Of a stretch of 64,000 bases of DNA, positions 7,381 through 16,718 are shown piece by piece. Each line of letters starts with the position of its first letter. Positions within the stretch are counted from its first letter, which is position 1. Made by a program: the position numbers and the translations under genes. The stretch is from NCBI GenBank assembly GCA_021805205.1, contig JAJZFV010000002.1:310001-374000 (forward strand), written 5' to 3'. The notes under the pieces are model-generated. The model saw nothing but the letters and a program-made list of their open reading frames with translations. It was not told the origin of the DNA and ran no database searches. This DNA comes from Actinomycetes bacterium. GTDB lineage: Bacteria > Actinomycetota > Acidimicrobiia > Acidimicrobiales > Acidimicrobiaceae.

Positions 7381-9840
7381 TTAGCTTTCGTTTTCAATCG
7401 AGGCAACAGGGGTAACTGCAGTTACACTCTGATTTGGTCCTAGATCAATAGCACGAACGCCGGTCGCATCCCTACCTTGTTCCGTAATAGCGCCAGAGCT
7501 TAGACGAATTACAGCCCCCGTCGAACTACTCAATAAGAACTCATCGTCGGATAGCGTCGCAAATGCTGCTACCAACTCGCCCTTTGCATTGGTCAAACGA
7601 ATCGCGCGTACTCCTTGACCACCGCGCATCTGACGGTTGAAGCGATCTATCTGGGTCCTCTTGGCATATCCTGCGGAAGTTATCATGAGGACCTCGGACC
7701 GAGTACTGGTCTCGATTGCACCTATGACCTCATCGTTTATCCTCAAGCGAATCGCGCGTACTCCAGATGCAGCGCGACCTAGGGGACGAATCTCGTCTTC
7801 GGCAAATCGAATACCCATTCCGAACTTAGTAAACACCAAGATGTCGGTGTTCGGAGTGACAACAAGTACCTTAACCAATTCGTCACCATCACGCAGTGAA
7901 ATCGCAATTAGCCCTTCACGCCTGCTCTTGTCATACTCCGAAAGAAGGGTCTTCTTGATGAGACCTGATCTAGTGAAGAAGACCAAGTACGAATCGGGAT
8001 AGTAGGTCTGTGTATCTAGAACAGTTGCTACTTGCTCATCAATATCAAGGTTTAGAACGTTTACGAGCGGTGTTCCCCTTGCAGTTCTTTCACGCACTCC
8101 AAGTTCGTGGGTCTTGATGCGGTAAACCTTGCCCTTATTGCTAAAGAAGAGGAGGAAGTTATGGGAGTGGGTATGTAGAACCTCACTCACTATGTCTTCA
8201 TCCTTGATCTTGGCGCCTTGCACTCCCTTGCCACCTCTTCCTTGAGTCCTAAAGGAGTCGGCACTCATAGCCTTGATGTAACCGTTACTGGTTAGAACAA
8301 CTACTCTTGGCTCATTTTCTATGAGATCTTCGTCTGAGAAGTCGCCTGGGTCAGATACGATCTCGGTTTTACGGGGATTGCTGAACTGATTTCTTACCTC
8401 AGTCATCTCTTCTTTGACGACGTTATTCAAAACAGTTGAATCACTGAGGAGATTTTCTAGGTACGTGATGGTCTCTAGGAGTGCCGCCATCTCATTTTCT
8501 AACTCTGTACGGCCGAGTCGAGTCAACCTTCCTAAAGTCATATCCAAGATGTGGTTAGCCTGAATCTCAGTAAATACAAACGGCTCAGCCATCAATCCAA
8601 CACGAGCAGCTGCTCTATCGTCAGAGCCACGTATCAAGGCAATAATTGCATCGAGTTGATCGATACAGCGCAACAGTCCTTCGACGATGTGTGCGCGGGC
8701 ACGAGCCTTATCTAGGCGATACTGACTTCTGCGAGTTACAACCTCGATCTGGTGATCAATGTAGGCATTTAGCGCCTGAGCTAGGTTAAGAGTTCTCGGC
8801 ACATCATCGACGATCGCGAGCATATTGACTGAGAAGCGAGACTCCATTGGAGTCAACTTGAAGAGGTTATTCAAAACAACGTTAGGGTTGGCATCCCGCT
8901 TCAATTCAATGACGAGTCGGTTTACCCGCCCGGCTGAATCATTTTGAATCTCACGAATGCCTTCGAGCTCCCTGGCATCTACCAATTCTGCGATCTTGCG
9001 CTCAATCTGCTCAACCGATGTTTGATAAGGAATCTGTGTTACAACGATCCGGTGGCCACCGGTTCGAGTCTCCTCGATCTCAGCCAAAGCCCGTAACTTG
9101 ATAGATCCCCTACCGGTACGATAGGCGTCCGCAATTCCGGACCTACCGAGAATCTGCGCTCCAGTTGGAAAATCAGGTCCCTTGACAAATTGCATCAACT
9201 GATCTGGAGTCGCATCTCTATTGTCGATTAGATGTATTGCGGCGTTACAGACTTCTTCTAAGTTATGTGGAGGGATATTAGTGGCCATTCCAACTGCAAT
9301 CCCTTGTGACCCATTGACTAGGAGGTTCGGAAAGCGCGAAGGCAAGACAGATGGCTGTTGTTCCGTACCGTCGTAGTTGGGGATGAAATCGACCGTATCT
9401 TCATCGATACTTGCCATCAATTGAAGAGAGATTGGAGCTAAACGACATTCGGTGTATCGAGAGGCTGCAGCTCCGGTATCAGGGTCGGGAGAGCCGAAGT
9501 TTCCGTGTCCATCGATCAGTGGGTGGCGTAGTGAGAAGTCCTGGGCCATGCGGACCAATGCCTCGTAGATAGCGGAGTCGCCGTGTGGGTGAAATTTACC
9601 CATGACGTCGCCCACAACCTTAGAGCACTTGACGTGAGGCCTATCGGGGCGAAGACCCTCTGCAAACATCGAATATAGGATTCTTCTATGTACTGGCTTC
9701 AATCCGTCACGCACGTCGGGTAGCGCGCGAGAGACAATAACCGACATCGAATATTCAAGGAAGGACCTCTCCATCTCCTCTTGAATTTCGATCGGTTCGA
9801 CTGTTCCTATCGGTAGTTCGTTGTTATTATCGGGACTCAA
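7381..9840 (-). CDS. gyrA: DNA gyrase subunit A
   Basis: The DNA-cleaving and rejoining subunit of gyrase, which introduces negative supercoils as an A2B2 tetramer. The 819-residue length is typical. The catalytic tyrosine is in AASRYTECRL (Tyr about 129). The quinolone-determining helix reads HPHGDSAIYE (about 84-93), with the usual serine and an acidic residue four places later. The C-terminal beta-pinwheel begins with a GyrA box written QGRGGKG (canonical QRRGGKG), followed by repeats such as MRGGQGVRAIRL. It starts at TTG 9840 after GGAGTG. It lies 19 bases downstream of gyrB, in the same operon. Confidence 0.98.
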   Translation of the reverse strand: MSPDNNNELPIGTVEPIEIQEEMERSFLEYSMSVIVSRALPDVRDGLKPVHRRILYSMFAEGLRPDRPHVKCSKVVGDVMGKFHPHGDSAIYEALVRMAQDFSLRHPLIDGHGNFGSPDPDTGAAASRYTECRLAPISLQLMASIDEDTVDFIPNYDGTEQQPSVLPSRFPNLLVNGSQGIAVGMATNIPPHNLEEVCNAAIHLIDNRDATPDQLMQFVKGPDFPTGAQILGRSGIADAYRTGRGSIKLRALAEIEETRTGGHRIVVTQIPYQTSVEQIERKIAELVDARELEGIREIQNDSAGRVNRLVIELKRDANPNVVLNNLFKLTPMESRFSVNMLAIVDDVPRTLNLAQALNAYIDHQIEVVTRRSQYRLDKARARAHIVEGLLRCIDQLDAIIALIRGSDDRAAARVGLMAEPFVFTEIQANHILDMTLGRLTRLGRTELENEMAALLETITYLENLLSDSTVLNNVVKEEMTEVRNQFSNPRKTEIVSDPGDFSDEDLIENEPRVVVLTSNGYIKAMSADSFRTQGRGGKGVQGAKIKDEDIVSEVLHTHSHNFLLFFSNKGKVYRIKTHELGVRERTARGTPLVNVLNLDIDEQVATVLDTQTYYPDSYLVFFTRSGLIKKTLLSEYDKSRREGLIAISLRDGDELVKVLVVTPNTDILVFTKFGMGIRFAEDEIRPLGRAASGVRAIRLRINDEVIGAIETSTRSEVLMITSAGYAKRTQIDRFNRQMRGGQGVRAIRLTNAKGELVAAFATLSDDEFLLSSSTGAVIRLSSGAITEQGRDATGVRAIDLGPNQSVTAVTPVASIENES

Positions 9841-9859
9841 GTTTCACTCCAAAACTCTT

Positions 9860-11797
9860 CTAAATATCTAAGAAACGTACGTCTTTTGCGTTTGTCTGAA
9901 TGAACTTACGCCGGACTTCGACGTCATCTCCCATCAATACCGAGCAGACTTCATCTGCTAGCGCGGCCTGATCAACCGAGATCTGAAGCAGCGATCTCTT
10001 AGATGCATCCATGGTGGTATCTCTAAGTTCGTCAAAGTCCATCTCACCGAGGCCTTTTAGACGCTGGAATTCGTCTTTGTGATTTGGATTTTCATTGAGA
10101 AAACGAGCTTTAGCTGCATCGTCCTTGAGGTAGATCTTTGACTTTCCAACTCGTGTTGAATATAGAGGTGGTTGTGCGACATAGACAAACCCACCCTCAA
10201 CCAGTGGCTTCATCTGCCTGAAGAAGAAGGTTAGAAGAAGGGTTCTAATGTGTGATCCATCGACGTCAGCGTCCGCCAGAATTATTACCTTGTGATAACG
10301 AATCTTTGAAACGTCGAAGTCGTCGGCAATTCCGGCACCAATGGCCGAAACTAGAGCCTGGATCTCTTGGTTTTTTAGCATCTTGTCGATGCGTGCCTTT
10401 TCGACGTTGAGGATCTTTCCTCGAATCGGTAAGATCGCTTGTATCTTAGGGTCACGTGCATCCTTGGCTGATCCACCAGCGGAGTTACCTTCAACGATGA
10501 ATATCTCCGACTCTGCGGCGTTCTTAGAGGAACAGTCAACCAACTTACCTGGTAGTCCTGCACCCTCAAGGGCACTCTTTCTACGAGTTAAATCACGAGC
10601 GTGCTTGGCTGCCAAGCGGCTTCTTGCTGCAGAAATAGCCTTTTGAATAATTAGTTGAGCCTCTTTGGGATTTTCTTCGAACCATTCACTTAGCTTTTCG
10701 TTGGAGCTTCTCTCAACCATCGAGCGCATCGAGGCATTACCTAATCGCCCCTTGGTCTGCCCTTCGAATTGTGGATCGGTAAGGCGAACCGATATGATCG
10801 CTGCAAGGCCTTCACGAACATCTTCTCCCGCTAAATTCTCGTCCTTTTCCTTGAGGAGGTTTCTTGATCGAGCGTACTTATTGAGAACGGTAGTTAGAGC
10901 TTTACGAAAACCTTCTTCGTGAGCTCCCCCGTCATTGGTTGAGATGCCGTTGGCGTAGCTATAGATACTCTCGTTGTAGCCAGAGTTCCACTGAAATGCA
11001 ATCTCTACCTCTTGGTTCTCTTCAATAGCTGAAAAGTATCCAACCTTCTTGAAGATAGGGTCCTTCGAGGCATTCAAGTGACTTACGTAATCTATAATTC
11101 CACCAGCGTAACGAAAGCTTTCGCTCTGATCTCTGCCTGGGCGACGATCGTAAAAGTCAATACGAAGTCCCTTGTTCAAAAAGGCCATAATCTGAAGGCG
11201 TTCTGTAATAGTCTGTGCACGAAATTCAACGTCATCAAAGATCGATGGATCTGGCCAAAATGTCACGGTAGTGCCGTGATCTCTTCCCTTTGACTTTCCG
11301 ACTTGCAAAAGTGGACTTTCAACATTTCCACCGTCGGTAAATACCATGGAGTAGGTTGATCCATTGCGATCGATATCAAGGGTCAAACGACTTGACAGCG
11401 CATTTACAACAGAGACGCCAACCCCGTGTAGGCCACCTGATACCTTGTATCCTCCACCACCGAATTTACCGCCAGCGTGCAATACGGTGAGAACCACCTC
11501 AGCGGCTGACTTGCCGGGGTAACTCGGGTGCGGGTCAACTGGAATGCCTCGACCGTTATCACTTACTCGTACTCCACCATCTTCGGTAAGAGTTACAACG
11601 ATATGATCGCAATGGCCCGCCATGGCTTCATCGATAGAGTTGTCGACAACTTCCCATACGAGGTGGTGAAGACCCGTGGTGCTGGTCGATCCAATGTACA
11701 TACCAGGACGTTTTCTAACAGGATCGAGTCCCTCTAGCACCGTAATTGAACTTGCGTTGTACTCGGCCGATACGCTTGTCTCAAATTCGTTTGTCAA
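9860..11797 (-). CDS. gyrB: DNA gyrase subunit B
   Basis: The ATPase and TOPRIM subunit of DNA gyrase, 645 residues. The GHKL ATP site is visible in VDNSIDEAMAGHCDH and DNGRGIPVD, and KVSGGLHGVGVSVVNALS follows. The TOPRIM domain has IFIVEGNSAGGSA and the metal-binding ADADVDGSHIRTLLLTFFFR. The first motif is usually E-G-D-S-A-G-G; here an asparagine (about residue 438, codon AAC) replaces the aspartate. The C-terminal LKGLGEMDFDELRDTTMD is standard. Translation starts at TTG 11797 after AAGGAAA. It is followed by gyrA and preceded by the DUF721 gene. Confidence 0.98.
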   Translation of the reverse strand: MTNEFETSVSAEYNASSITVLEGLDPVRKRPGMYIGSTSTTGLHHLVWEVVDNSIDEAMAGHCDHIVVTLTEDGGVRVSDNGRGIPVDPHPSYPGKSAAEVVLTVLHAGGKFGGGGYKVSGGLHGVGVSVVNALSSRLTLDIDRNGSTYSMVFTDGGNVESPLLQVGKSKGRDHGTTVTFWPDPSIFDDVEFRAQTITERLQIMAFLNKGLRIDFYDRRPGRDQSESFRYAGGIIDYVSHLNASKDPIFKKVGYFSAIEENQEVEIAFQWNSGYNESIYSYANGISTNDGGAHEEGFRKALTTVLNKYARSRNLLKEKDENLAGEDVREGLAAIISVRLTDPQFEGQTKGRLGNASMRSMVERSSNEKLSEWFEENPKEAQLIIQKAISAARSRLAAKHARDLTRRKSALEGAGLPGKLVDCSSKNAAESEIFIVEGNSAGGSAKDARDPKIQAILPIRGKILNVEKARIDKMLKNQEIQALVSAIGAGIADDFDVSKIRYHKVIILADADVDGSHIRTLLLTFFFRQMKPLVEGGFVYVAQPPLYSTRVGKSKIYLKDDAAKARFLNENPNHKDEFQRLKGLGEMDFDELRDTTMDASKRSLLQISVDQAALADEVCSVLMGDDVEVRRKFIQTNAKDVRFLDI

Positions 11798-11825
11798 TTG
11801 ATTAAATTTCCTTAAACTTCATTCT

Positions 11826-12134
11826 CTAAAGACGACCTTGAGTTACCTTCAACTCAGAGTAGCCATAACCTGCATCATTCAGTCTCTTGAGGATCTGCCT
11901 ACTCTGCATTCTCATATAAGTTCTCGCAGATGGAGAGTCGACGCAAACTATCAGATAGTTACCCTTTCCCCCAATTGGCTTCGAGTGCTCGGCAATAGTA
12001 CTATCAACAAAGTTGGGCCACTCGACTGAAAGATTTGCAGCAGCCAAGTCATCGCTATCGATAAAGGTTTTTATCACTCGAATAGATTCTTCTATCCTGT
12101 GAACTCCACGCTCTCGTTTAAAAGCACTATTCAC
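11826..12134 (-). CDS. DUF721 protein, DciA-like (replicative helicase loading)
   Basis: A 102-residue protein at the position of the mycobacterial Rv0004/DciA gene, between recF and gyrB. DUF721 proteins related to DciA help load or activate the replicative helicase DnaB in bacteria without DnaC or DnaI. The segment NLSVEWPNFVDSTIAEHSKPIGGKGNYLIVCVDSPSARTYM holds the conserved W-x-x-x-V/F-x-x-x-x-A-x-H-S/T-x-P core and the following strand. It starts at GTG, overlapping the recF stop by four bases, so the two are translationally coupled. The exact role is inferred from the family. Confidence 0.82.
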   Translation of the reverse strand: MNSAFKRERGVHRIEESIRVIKTFIDSDDLAAANLSVEWPNFVDSTIAEHSKPIGGKGNYLIVCVDSPSARTYMRMQSRQILKRLNDAGYGYSELKVTQGRL

Positions 12135-13198
12135 TTCAAAGATCCATTCTCAATCCGATATACAGGACCTACGGACGATAGTAACTGATGGTCGATGCTC
12201 GTTGTTACGATGCACTGAGTAGAGTCGAATCCTCCAAGCAGAGATGCGATTCTAAGCTCGTCTAACTCAGAAAAGATATCGTCGAGAAGCAGAATTGGTG
12301 CGTCGCCACTCCGATCTAGTATCAACTTGTGTAGCGCCATCTTCAAAGCAAATGCCAACGTTCGCTGCTCTCCCTGGGAGGCTTCAAACCTCGCGTTCAA
12401 CCCATTCAGATAGATCAAGAGATCGTCTCTGTGAGGTCCAACTCCGGTCGTGCCTTTTCGAATATCGTCACTGCGGCACAGCTTTAGATCACGATACAAA
12501 TCGTCACTACTTCTAGAATAGCTCAGTCGTACGCTGTGGCCTGTTCCCGCCACCTCTTGATATATTTCTTCAAGATAAGTCTCTATCCGTGCGAGAAAGT
12601 TGAGGCGGAAGTTGATGACTCTTTCGCCTTCAACTGCAAGACTCTCATCGAAGACGTCTAGATATTCATCAGAATCACCTTCACTGCGAGAGATTCCACG
12701 CAAGATTGAAGCTCTATGGCGTAACAACTTTTCGTAGTTGTCTACAGATCCAGCAGCATTCAACCCCAGCAAGACCAGTGCAGAGTCCATATAATCGCGG
12801 CGCAGCTGCGGTGAGCTAGCGACTATTTCAATATCTGTAACTGAAAAGGCAGTCAGTGGAATAGTTCTAAAGACCTCTCGTCTCGAAGTTACATTGGTAT
12901 TTAAACGGAGACGGTCTTGTCCCCCCCTCGAGATCAGACAGTCAAGAGATAGCTCTCTTTCAGTATTGGAGATAAAGCTCGCTCTGATCAAAGCTTCATC
13001 GGTTCCTCGTCTGATTAGAGAGTCTTTGGGAGCTGAACGGAAGGACCTACCTGTAACAGCAAAGGAAAGTGCCTCGATTATCGAGGTCTTTCCGTGGCCA
13101 TTGCTACCAACTATTGAAGTAACCCCCGAACTATGTGGTTCAAAGATGAGACCTTGAATAACCCTGAAGTTGGAGACCTCAAAATGATCGACGTACAG
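12131..13198 (-). CDS. recF: DNA replication/repair protein RecF (CTG start)
   Basis: An SMC-like ATPase that helps RecOR load RecA at gapped DNA. The full protein of 355 residues reads YVDHFEVSNFRVIQGL at its N-terminus, with Walker A GSNGHGKTS at about 31-39, and ends with the signature and Walker B region (SQGEQRTLAFALK, LLLDDIFSELDELR). The first in-frame ATG (12991) would remove Walker A and 69 residues. Upstream of it the frame stays open to a TAA that overlaps the dnaN stop codon, and the only plausible start near the family start is CTG at 13198, ten bases after AAAGGGG. The gap to the dnaN stop is 15 bases. Confidence 0.92.
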   Translation of the reverse strand: MYVDHFEVSNFRVIQGLIFEPHSSGVTSIVGSNGHGKTSIIEALSFAVTGRSFRSAPKDSLIRRGTDEALIRASFISNTERELSLDCLISRGGQDRLRLNTNVTSRREVFRTIPLTAFSVTDIEIVASSPQLRRDYMDSALVLLGLNAAGSVDNYEKLLRHRASILRGISRSEGDSDEYLDVFDESLAVEGERVINFRLNFLARIETYLEEIYQEVAGTGHSVRLSYSRSSDDLYRDLKLCRSDDIRKGTTGVGPHRDDLLIYLNGLNARFEASQGEQRTLAFALKMALHKLILDRSGDAPILLLDDIFSELDELRIASLLGGFDSTQCIVTTSIDHQLLSSVGPVYRIENGSLK

Positions 13199-13213
13199 TT
13201 GAACCGAACCCCT

Positions 13214-14314
13214 TTATTGACGGATTGGCATCAAAAGATAGATCAGATCCGAGTTATCGGCGTTCGCAATTCGAACCGCTTTGTTAGCAGCGACGATGTC
13301 AATCGCAGCATAATCAGTTGAAACCGCGTCGATACCTTCGTTCAATAGTTCTGGATCAAACGCAAGTGTGATGGGGTCTTCACCAACGTATGTAGCCTCG
13401 ATCTCTTCTGTGGCATTTCCTACCTGTGGAATATTTACAGAGAGCTTCACCGAGGTCTCTGAGATCTCTAGCTTCAAGTTGGTCAGCTCTCGGTTCTCAC
13501 GGGCCATTCTTCGAAGACGACGAAGAGACTCCATAATCTCTGACTTCTTGACGACTAGACGCCTTGGATACGAAGGTTGGATAACTTGCTTGTAGTCGCG
13601 ATACTTCTCATCGATAATTCGTGTCACCAAGATATAATCTCCGACTTCAAATGATGCCTCTCGCTTTCCGATCATCACTTTAAGTTGCTCTTTTGAACGA
13701 GCTGCGAGAATACGCTCCAGCTCACTCAAAGAACGGGCAGGAAGTAGAACTTCTCCTTCGCCCGAAATCAGACTTATCCCTGATAGATCTCGAATCGCCA
13801 TTCGAATTCCATCTGTTGCCACGAGTCGAAGCTCACCTTGGTTTGCTGCAAAGAGAACGCCTGTGTAGACAAAGTCACGAGCTTCACCCTTAGCCGAAGC
13901 TCGAATTACCTGAGTGAGAGCCTCGCGGAGGTCACCTGCCTGGACCGTTACTGGATCCCCGCCCTCTTCACGAGTGAACTCTGGGTTGAAGTCAGCAACA
14001 AGATATACCGAGATCTTTGCCTTTCCCGATTGCATCGTTAGTGACATGTCGTCTACCTCAACTTCAACGATCCCCTCTGGCAAGGATCGAATCATGTCTT
14101 GAGTTAGGGGAGTTGGAACTACACATCTTCCATCCTCATGGCCTATGACTTCAGTTCTAACTTCGATGAGCATATCGGTTTCATGGGCGAAGATTGTGAG
14201 ACTATCCGATTTTAGATTTAGGTGTACACCATTTCCATAGGATCTTGTCTCAAGTGCACGCGAAGCGGTGCCGATACTATTTGCTAAGAGATCTCGCTCA
14301 CAACTAAAACGCAA
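13214..14314 (-). CDS. dnaN: DNA polymerase III beta subunit (sliding clamp)
   Basis: The ring-shaped processivity clamp for DNA polymerase III; 366 residues, the usual length. The three-domain pattern is recognisable: the N-terminal MRFSCERDLLANSIGTASRAL, the central TLPDGIRMAIRDLSG-like segment (VATDGIRMAIRDLSGISL), and the C-terminal LLNEGIDAVSTDYAAIDI with the tail YLLMPIRQ, which matches the conserved Y-x-x-M-P-M/I-R end that forms part of the partner-binding pocket. It starts at TTG 14314, nine bases after AAGGAG. It is cotranscribed with recF downstream; upstream lies the probable origin. Confidence 0.97.
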   Translation of the reverse strand: MRFSCERDLLANSIGTASRALETRSYGNGVHLNLKSDSLTIFAHETDMLIEVRTEVIGHEDGRCVVPTPLTQDMIRSLPEGIVEVEVDDMSLTMQSGKAKISVYLVADFNPEFTREEGGDPVTVQAGDLREALTQVIRASAKGEARDFVYTGVLFAANQGELRLVATDGIRMAIRDLSGISLISGEGEVLLPARSLSELERILAARSKEQLKVMIGKREASFEVGDYILVTRIIDEKYRDYKQVIQPSYPRRLVVKKSEIMESLRRLRRMARENRELTNLKLEISETSVKLSVNIPQVGNATEEIEATYVGEDPITLAFDPELLNEGIDAVSTDYAAIDIVAANKAVRIANADNSDLIYLLMPIRQ

Positions 14315-14541
14315 CTAATAACTCCTTTTTATTTATCAAGACAAGTAGTTGTTGTAGTAGGTCCTGTGAATTGTGTAAAACTCGAGAGTTTGCTGTTAGA
14401 GCGCTAAGAGTTTTCATTTCGATTTCCACAGAGTCCTTTTGTTATCAACATCCCTAGTCACTTTGCATAGAGGATTAATACCTTTTCCCTATATTTCAAC
14501 AGATGTTCAACAAATGTTCACATACTTATCCACAGGTTTGT
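14315..14541. other. oriC: Probable replication origin region (oriC) between dnaA and dnaN
   Basis: A 227-base AT-rich gap between dnaA and dnaN, where actinobacterial origins usually sit. It holds a perfect DnaA box TTATCCACA (14526-14534) and a one-mismatch box TTATCAACA (14442-14450). Weaker relatives are TTTCCACA (14423-14430) and several TGTTCA repeats around 14503-14546. The 14460-14520 part is especially AT rich and could be the unwinding region. Placement and boxes support an origin, but the region is short for an actinobacterial oriC, and some boxes may lie in flanking genes. Confidence 0.65.
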
Positions 14542-15936
14542 TCACATATGTTGACTTCTTAATTTTGTTAGCAGGTGATTGACTGTATTGAAGGTCTCCC
14601 GATCTTCGCTCATACGCTCCTCAACCCGTTTAACAGAGTGCATTACTGTCGTATGATCACGACCACCAAATTGGACTCCGATGGCGGGAAAACTTAGGTC
14701 TGTAGTCTCCCTAGTGATATAGATTGCAATCTGTCTAGCCTCGGCTAAAGGCTTCTTTCGGGAGACGCCTTTTAGCTCTGTTACTGTAAATCCATAGTGC
14801 TGCGATACCACATCGATTATCTGTTCAGCAGTAAGTGGAACGTCACCATTCGAGCTAATAAGGTCGGTTATTGTTCTACCAACCAGCTCAATTGAGATGG
14901 CTTCGCCAGTTAGGTTTGCATGCGCAGTTACCCGAGTAAAGGCGCCTTCTAAGACTCGAATGTTGTCTCTTACATTCTCGGCTATAAAGTAAAGTACCTC
15001 TGGAGGAATTGTAATTCTGCTTTCATCTGCTTTTTTACGAAGAATTGCAATTCTGGTTTCTACGTCGGGTGGTTGAATGTCTGTTATTAAACCTGATAGA
15101 AATCGAGAACGCAACCTCTCTTCGAGGGTTGATATTGCCTTGGGAGGTCGATCGGAGGTAATAACAATTTGACTTCCCGCCAACTTTAGGTCATTGAATG
15201 TATGGAAGAACTCCTCTTGGAGTGCCTCTTTTCCCTCTAGAAATTGGATGTCGTCCATCAACAATACGTCGCACTCACGGTATCTGCGTTTGAAAGCTGT
15301 TTTACGGTTGGTGCGAATCGAATCTACAAAGTCGTTTAGGAATGCCTCGGTTGAGACGTACCTTACAGTTAGTTCGCGATAGTTATCGACGATGTAGTTG
15401 GCGATCGCATTTAGAAGGTGTGTCTTACCCAATCCGGCATGGCCGTGTATGAATAGAGGATTGTAACTATTCGAAGGCTTCTCAGCTACGGCAAGTGCAG
15501 CAGCATGGGCGAATCGATTTGAAGATCCTATAACAAAAGCGTCGAAGGTGTGAGTTCGATTTACCAGCATGGTGTCGCTAGATCTTGCCGGGGCAGGAGC
15601 TGTCCTTGGCCGATCTTCGGGTTTCCGAGGAGCGAACAAGAGCTCCGAATCTTCAGCGATTGTCTCTTGAATATTCTTTTCAGGCTGATTGGTTACGACT
15701 ATGTCCACCTCTACATCGTTTGCACCAAAGGAGTCGAGAGCTTCGTAGATAGACATTAGGTGGCGCTCGATTATACGTTCTTTAGATATTTCAGAGTCGA
15801 CGCTAATTAGGAGAATTTCAGGATCGTCGGTGGATATTGCTTGAGCGGGAGCTAAGTATCCATACCAAGTGGAGCCACCAACCTCTCTAGAGAGGTATTC
15901 GCGACACTTCTCCCATATCTCGTCGGCGTTTTTCAA
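14542..15936 (-). CDS. dnaA: Chromosomal replication initiator DnaA
   Basis: The AAA+ protein that binds DnaA boxes and opens the origin. At 464 residues it is average for the family. Domain I covers about residues 1-75. A linker rich in P, A and R follows (100-125). Domain III has Walker A GHAGLGKT (165-172), Walker B LLMDDIQFL and the sensor STLEERLRSRF. Domain IV ends with the DnaA-box-binding signature GGRDHTTVMHSVKRV. It starts at TTG 15936, eight bases after AAAGG. Its 3' end lies eight bases from the best DnaA box. Confidence 0.98.
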   Translation of the reverse strand: MKNADEIWEKCREYLSREVGGSTWYGYLAPAQAISTDDPEILLISVDSEISKERIIERHLMSIYEALDSFGANDVEVDIVVTNQPEKNIQETIAEDSELLFAPRKPEDRPRTAPAPARSSDTMLVNRTHTFDAFVIGSSNRFAHAAALAVAEKPSNSYNPLFIHGHAGLGKTHLLNAIANYIVDNYRELTVRYVSTEAFLNDFVDSIRTNRKTAFKRRYRECDVLLMDDIQFLEGKEALQEEFFHTFNDLKLAGSQIVITSDRPPKAISTLEERLRSRFLSGLITDIQPPDVETRIAILRKKADESRITIPPEVLYFIAENVRDNIRVLEGAFTRVTAHANLTGEAISIELVGRTITDLISSNGDVPLTAEQIIDVVSQHYGFTVTELKGVSRKKPLAEARQIAIYITRETTDLSFPAIGVQFGGRDHTTVMHSVKRVEERMSEDRETFNTVNHLLTKLRSQHM

Positions 15937-16250
15937 TTGAAATACCTTTGCTAAAGTTCTATGAGACTACTAGCGGTACCACTCGTTGACAGCTACATTC
16001 GAATCATATGTTCCTGGTTTACCGAGTCTAGAAGATCGCTCTTGTTTAATCTGTAAAGATACAAAGTGGTAGTTTTTGAAGCTTGAGGCTCGATAGAAGG
16101 GTTGTAGGACGACTAAACAGTGGAACTATCTTCCACTTCATAGTCGATTGGCTTTGTTTTTTCCAATGATCACTATTATTGATATCTGTTTAGTGTGCCA
16201 TAGTTGCGCACATTGGTGAATTTAATTACTTCAAGTAGGAAAAACGAGCG
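15937..16250. promoter_or_regulatory. Divergent promoter region between dnaA and rpmH
   Basis: A 314-base AT-rich gap that must hold the promoters of the divergent dnaA and rpmH genes. I see no perfect DnaA box here. A TATTAT hexamer (16174-16179) and TTG-rich segments just upstream could be rpmH promoter elements, but the spacing is not ideal and I do not assign a start point. Confidence 0.45.
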
Positions 16251-16385
16251 ATGAAGAGAACTTTCCAACCAAATAACCGTAAGCGTTCGAAGAAGCACGG
16301 CTTCCGTCACCGTATGTCAGACCGAGCTGGACGAGCTGTATTGAAGGCCCGGCGTCTCAAGGGTCGCGCTCGCATAAGTGCATAG
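16251..16385 (+). CDS. rpmH: Ribosomal protein bL34
   Basis: A 44-residue, very basic ribosomal protein of the large subunit. The sequence begins [19 protein letters not shown] and continues with [19 protein letters not shown], matching the family along its whole length. The start ATG follows AAGTAGGAAAAACGAGCG. It abuts rnpA directly: the rpmH stop ends at 16385 and the rnpA ATG is at 16386. This is the conserved rpmH-rnpA pair at bacterial origins. Confidence 0.98.
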   Translation: MKRTFQPNNRKRSKKHGFRHRMSDRAGRAVLKARRLKGRARISA

Positions 16386-16718
16386 ATGACTTCGGAGTCG
16401 CTTTCGCGACGAGGCGAGTTCGAACTACTTAAGAGCCAAGGCATCCGCTTTAGGAAAAACAACCTTCAGATAATTTATGCTAGTTTTCCCCCTGATTCTC
16501 TAAAATACGCCTGCGCTGTTTCAAAAAAAGCTGGTAATGCGGTGAAAAGAAATAAGTTTCGTCGAAGGGTCAGGGAAGCATTTCGAATTTGTGCTGATGA
16601 GATGGTCTCTGGAAGTTATCTTGTTTCAGCTAACTCTACCTCTATTACGATAGAACTCAAAGATATCATTGAGGTATTGAGTGAACACCAATCGTTTCTA
16701 AAGGCGAAGTTGTCTTGA
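16386..16718 (+). CDS. rnpA: Ribonuclease P protein component
   Basis: The small basic protein subunit that assists the catalytic RNA of RNase P in trimming the 5' leader of tRNA precursors. At 110 residues it is typical. The family signature is seen in [24 protein letters not shown] (near residues 41-64), with the conserved R-N-x-x-x-R-x-x-R element. The N-terminal [18 protein letters not shown] is also standard. It lies in the rpmH-rnpA-yidD-yidC-khpB-rsmG operon. The RNase P RNA gene is not in this window. Confidence 0.96.
   Translation: MTSESLSRRGEFELLKSQGIRFRKNNLQIIYASFPPDSLKYACAVSKKAGNAVKRNKFRRRVREAFRICADEMVSGSYLVSANSTSITIELKDIIEVLSEHQSFLKAKLS

Noticed and set aside
9748..9760. Possible quinolone-resistance change in GyrA (Glu in HPHGDSAIYE)
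   Set aside because: Glu at this place is the natural residue in many Gram-positive gyrases, so it does not indicate a resistance change.
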